DNA of 34,336 nt, from NCBI RefSeq assembly GCF_001545925.1, contig NZ_LMVQ01000201.1:1-34336 (forward strand), in the 5' to 3' direction. This document shows, one piece after another, positions 33,319 through 34,336 of this stretch. The notes under the pieces are model-generated. The model saw only the letters and a program-made list of their open reading frames with translations. It was not told the origin of the DNA and did not search any database. Source of the DNA: Mycobacterium sp. NAZ190054. GTDB lineage: Bacteria > Actinomycetota > Actinomycetes > Mycobacteriales > Mycobacteriaceae. Positions within the stretch are counted from its first letter, which is position 1, and every line of letters starts with the position of its first letter. Made by a program: the position numbers and the translations under genes.

Positions 33319-33489
33319 CAGCAGTCCCCCCGCGCCGAGCCCCCCGAGACGTCACTCGTACGGTCACCGATTCTGTCAACCTTTGCCAGATCACGTCGTG
33401 CAATGACGTAATGCCTTCGGTCAAGATCTGCGGTGACACGGCGAGGCGTCCTTCCGCTGCGGCAACGCAGGTGAACTAACCTTGGCCAG
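33319..33489. promoter_or_regulatory. Divergent promoter region between asnB-type gene and membrane-protein gene
   Basis: 171 bp, less GC-rich than the flanks. On the minus strand a perfect TTGACA (plus coordinates 33374-33379) could be the -35 of the amidotransferase gene; no clear TANNNT lies 16-18 bp further. An inverted repeat ACGTC-N7-GACGT (33393-33409) lies near the middle. The plus-strand -10 and a repeated 14-mer are described separately. The layout suggests shared control of the two genes. Confidence 0.5.
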
Positions 33490-33491
33490 AT
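33378..33491 (+). repeat. Two copies of a 14-mer exactly 100 bp apart
   Basis: AACCTTTGCCAGAT (33378-33391) and AACCTTGGCCAGAT (33478-33491) match at 13 of 14 positions with starts 100 bp apart. The first overlaps the minus-strand TTGACA; the second covers the end of the plus-strand -10 and the start codon. They may be a binding-site pair or coincidence. Confidence 0.4.
33477..33482 (+). promoter_or_regulatory. -10 box for a probable leaderless transcript
   Basis: TAACCT fits the mycobacterial TANNNT -10 consensus and is separated by 7 bases (TGGCCAG) from ATG 33490. That spacing puts the transcription start on the A of the start codon. No ribosome site precedes the gene, as expected for a leaderless mRNA. 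No clear -35 is seen. Confidence 0.6.
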
Positions 33492-34194
33492 GAGTCCTCA
33501 CGAGCAGGATCCCGATGACGAGGACACCGGGCCGCTGCACGTCGACAGCGTGCAGGCCTCGCCGGCACGCGTGTGGGAAGGCCGCCGTGATTCGCCGGTG
33601 GCGGTGAATCCACGTCCGGTACAGCGCGATCGTCGACCGGTCGTGCTGATCGCCGCGGCCACGGCGGCCGTCGTCGGGCTCGGTGTGCTCGCATGGACGT
33701 TCTGGCCGTCGTCTGACGGGGCGGACAGCTCCGGCGAGACTACGACGACGACCCAGGCCGAGAGTCAGGAGCAGGCCGAGGCGCGGTTGCTCGGCATGCT
33801 GCCGCCCGGTTACGCGCCGGATGCGTGCGAGGCGGTGGTACCCGCCAAAGGTGCACTCGCGCAGGTCAGTTGCGGCGCGAATGACGATGTGGGCGGACCC
33901 TTGACGGCCATCTACACGCTGGCCCAGGACAACGCGACCCTCAAAGAGCTGTTCGACGGCGTGGTCAGCAGCTCGGCGGTGGTGAACTGCCCGGGCAACA
34001 TCCAGTCACCCGGGCCGTGGCGCCGCAATGCGACGCCCGACCGGACCGCGGGCACCCTGGTGTGCGGCTTCCAGCAGAGCAGACCGACCGTGGCGTGGAC
34101 GACCGACGCCGATTTGATGGTCAGCGAGGTCCAGTCCGGGCCGCAGGGCCCGAACATGGTCCAGCTCTACACCTGGTGGACGTCGCACTCGTGA
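33490..34194 (+). CDS. Single-pass membrane protein with extracytoplasmic domain
   Basis: 234 residues from ATG 33490. An acidic cytosolic N-terminus of about 49 residues is followed by one membrane helix (about 50-72, PVVLIAAATAAVVGLGVLAW) and a Ser/Thr-rich linker (GETTTTTQAE). The outer domain of about 140 residues has four Cys (in PDACEA, QVSCGAND, VVNCPGN, LVCGFQ), enough for two disulfides, and ends NMVQLYTWWTSHS. It resembles the extracellular domains of some mycobacterial membrane proteins and receptor kinases, but no kinase domain is present and I cannot name a family. It appears to be expressed from the leaderless promoter just upstream and may not belong to the polysaccharide locus. 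Confidence 0.85.
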   Translation: MSPHEQDPDDEDTGPLHVDSVQASPARVWEGRRDSPVAVNPRPVQRDRRPVVLIAAATAAVVGLGVLAWTFWPSSDGADSSGETTTTTQAESQEQAEARLLGMLPPGYAPDACEAVVPAKGALAQVSCGANDDVGGPLTAIYTLAQDNATLKELFDGVVSSSAVVNCPGNIQSPGPWRRNATPDRTAGTLVCGFQQSRPTVAWTTDADLMVSEVQSGPQGPNMVQLYTWWTSHS

Positions 34195-34206
34195 CTGTCT
34201 GAGCCG

Positions 34207-34336
34207 TCAGGCCGGAGGCGGCGGGACCACCACCGTCGTCGCCGGCGCACCCGGGACTGCGGGCTGCACACCTTCGACCGGTGCGCCGGCGGCGCCCTCC
34301 GGAGAGCGGAAGAGCGTCGTGAGGGCAAGGGGGGAG
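34207..34336 (-). CDS. C-terminus of a proline/valine-rich protein (start outside window)
   Basis: On the minus strand a frame open at the window edge runs 42 codons to TGA (plus positions 34207-34209). The visible end is rich in Pro, Ala and Val: SPEGAAGAPVEG, VQPAVPGAPATT, then VVVPPPPA. This composition is common at the C-termini of mycobacterial envelope proteins. It converges on the membrane-protein gene with only 12 bp between. Short, low-complexity evidence makes the call tentative. Confidence 0.5.
   Translation of the reverse strand, partial: SPLALTTLFRSPEGAAGAPVEGVQPAVPGAPATTVVVPPPPA

Noticed and set aside
1-34336. CRISPR arrays, tRNA or rRNA genes, insertion sequences, integrases and attachment sites.
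   Set aside because: None was seen; coding genes fill the window almost completely and no transposase-like or RNA-gene-like sequence was recognised.

Overview
This is a high-GC, gene-dense actinobacterial window. Overlapping ATGA/GTGA gene junctions, an epimerase that closely resembles my memory of mycobacterial GalE1, and an apparent leaderless promoter with a TANNNT -10 box all suggest Mycobacterium/Mycolicibacterium or a close relative. That placement is inference. Nearly the whole window is one plus-strand biosynthetic locus for a secreted heteropolysaccharide.

Region 1 (2-7113) looks like a polymer-decoration operon. It holds the end of a GlmS-type amidotransferase, a stand-alone NRPS adenylation domain, a stand-alone peptidyl carrier protein, an MAO-type flavin amine oxidase, a lysine 2,3-aminomutase-like radical SAM enzyme, a GNAT-like acyltransferase and a 49-residue membrane peptide. 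The adenylation-domain pocket, read by hand, is D-T-E-D-I-G-T-M-I-K, nearly the code I remember for beta-lysine. With the aminomutase this suggests that beta-lysine is made, activated, loaded on a carrier and transferred. No condensation or thioesterase domain is present. A 375-bp gap (7114-7488) follows.

Region 2 (7489-23860) is a tightly overlapping Wzx/Wzy-type assembly operon. It encodes an epimerase paralogue lacking its catalytic Tyr, an initiating phosphoglycosyltransferase, an intact GalE-like epimerase, a Wzz-type co-polymerase fused to a degenerate tyrosine-kinase-like domain, a Wzy/ligase-type polymerase, three GT4 glycosyltransferases, a GT-C-like membrane protein, a heparinase II/III-family protein, an AlgD/UDP-glucose dehydrogenase-type enzyme and a fourth GT4 enzyme.

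Region 3 (23872-31437) adds a polysaccharide N-deacetylase, a second GNAT-like paralogue, a second AMP-forming ligase with its own acyl carrier protein, a fifth GT4 enzyme, a Wzx-type flippase and a putative lipoprotein polysaccharide lyase. The ligase/carrier pair resembles those of proteobacterial exosortase-associated polysaccharide loci.

Region 4 (31453-34336) has a convergent asparagine-synthetase-type amidotransferase, a divergent promoter region, a single-pass membrane protein with a probable leaderless start, and the C-terminus of a gene on the opposite strand.

Working model (inference): a uronate- and amino-sugar-containing polymer is built on a prenyl carrier, flipped and polymerised, and substituted by two parallel carrier-protein acylation modules, one probably delivering beta-lysine. 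Two lyase-type proteins and an amidotransferase could trim or amidate uronate residues. I know of no described mycobacterial system of this kind.
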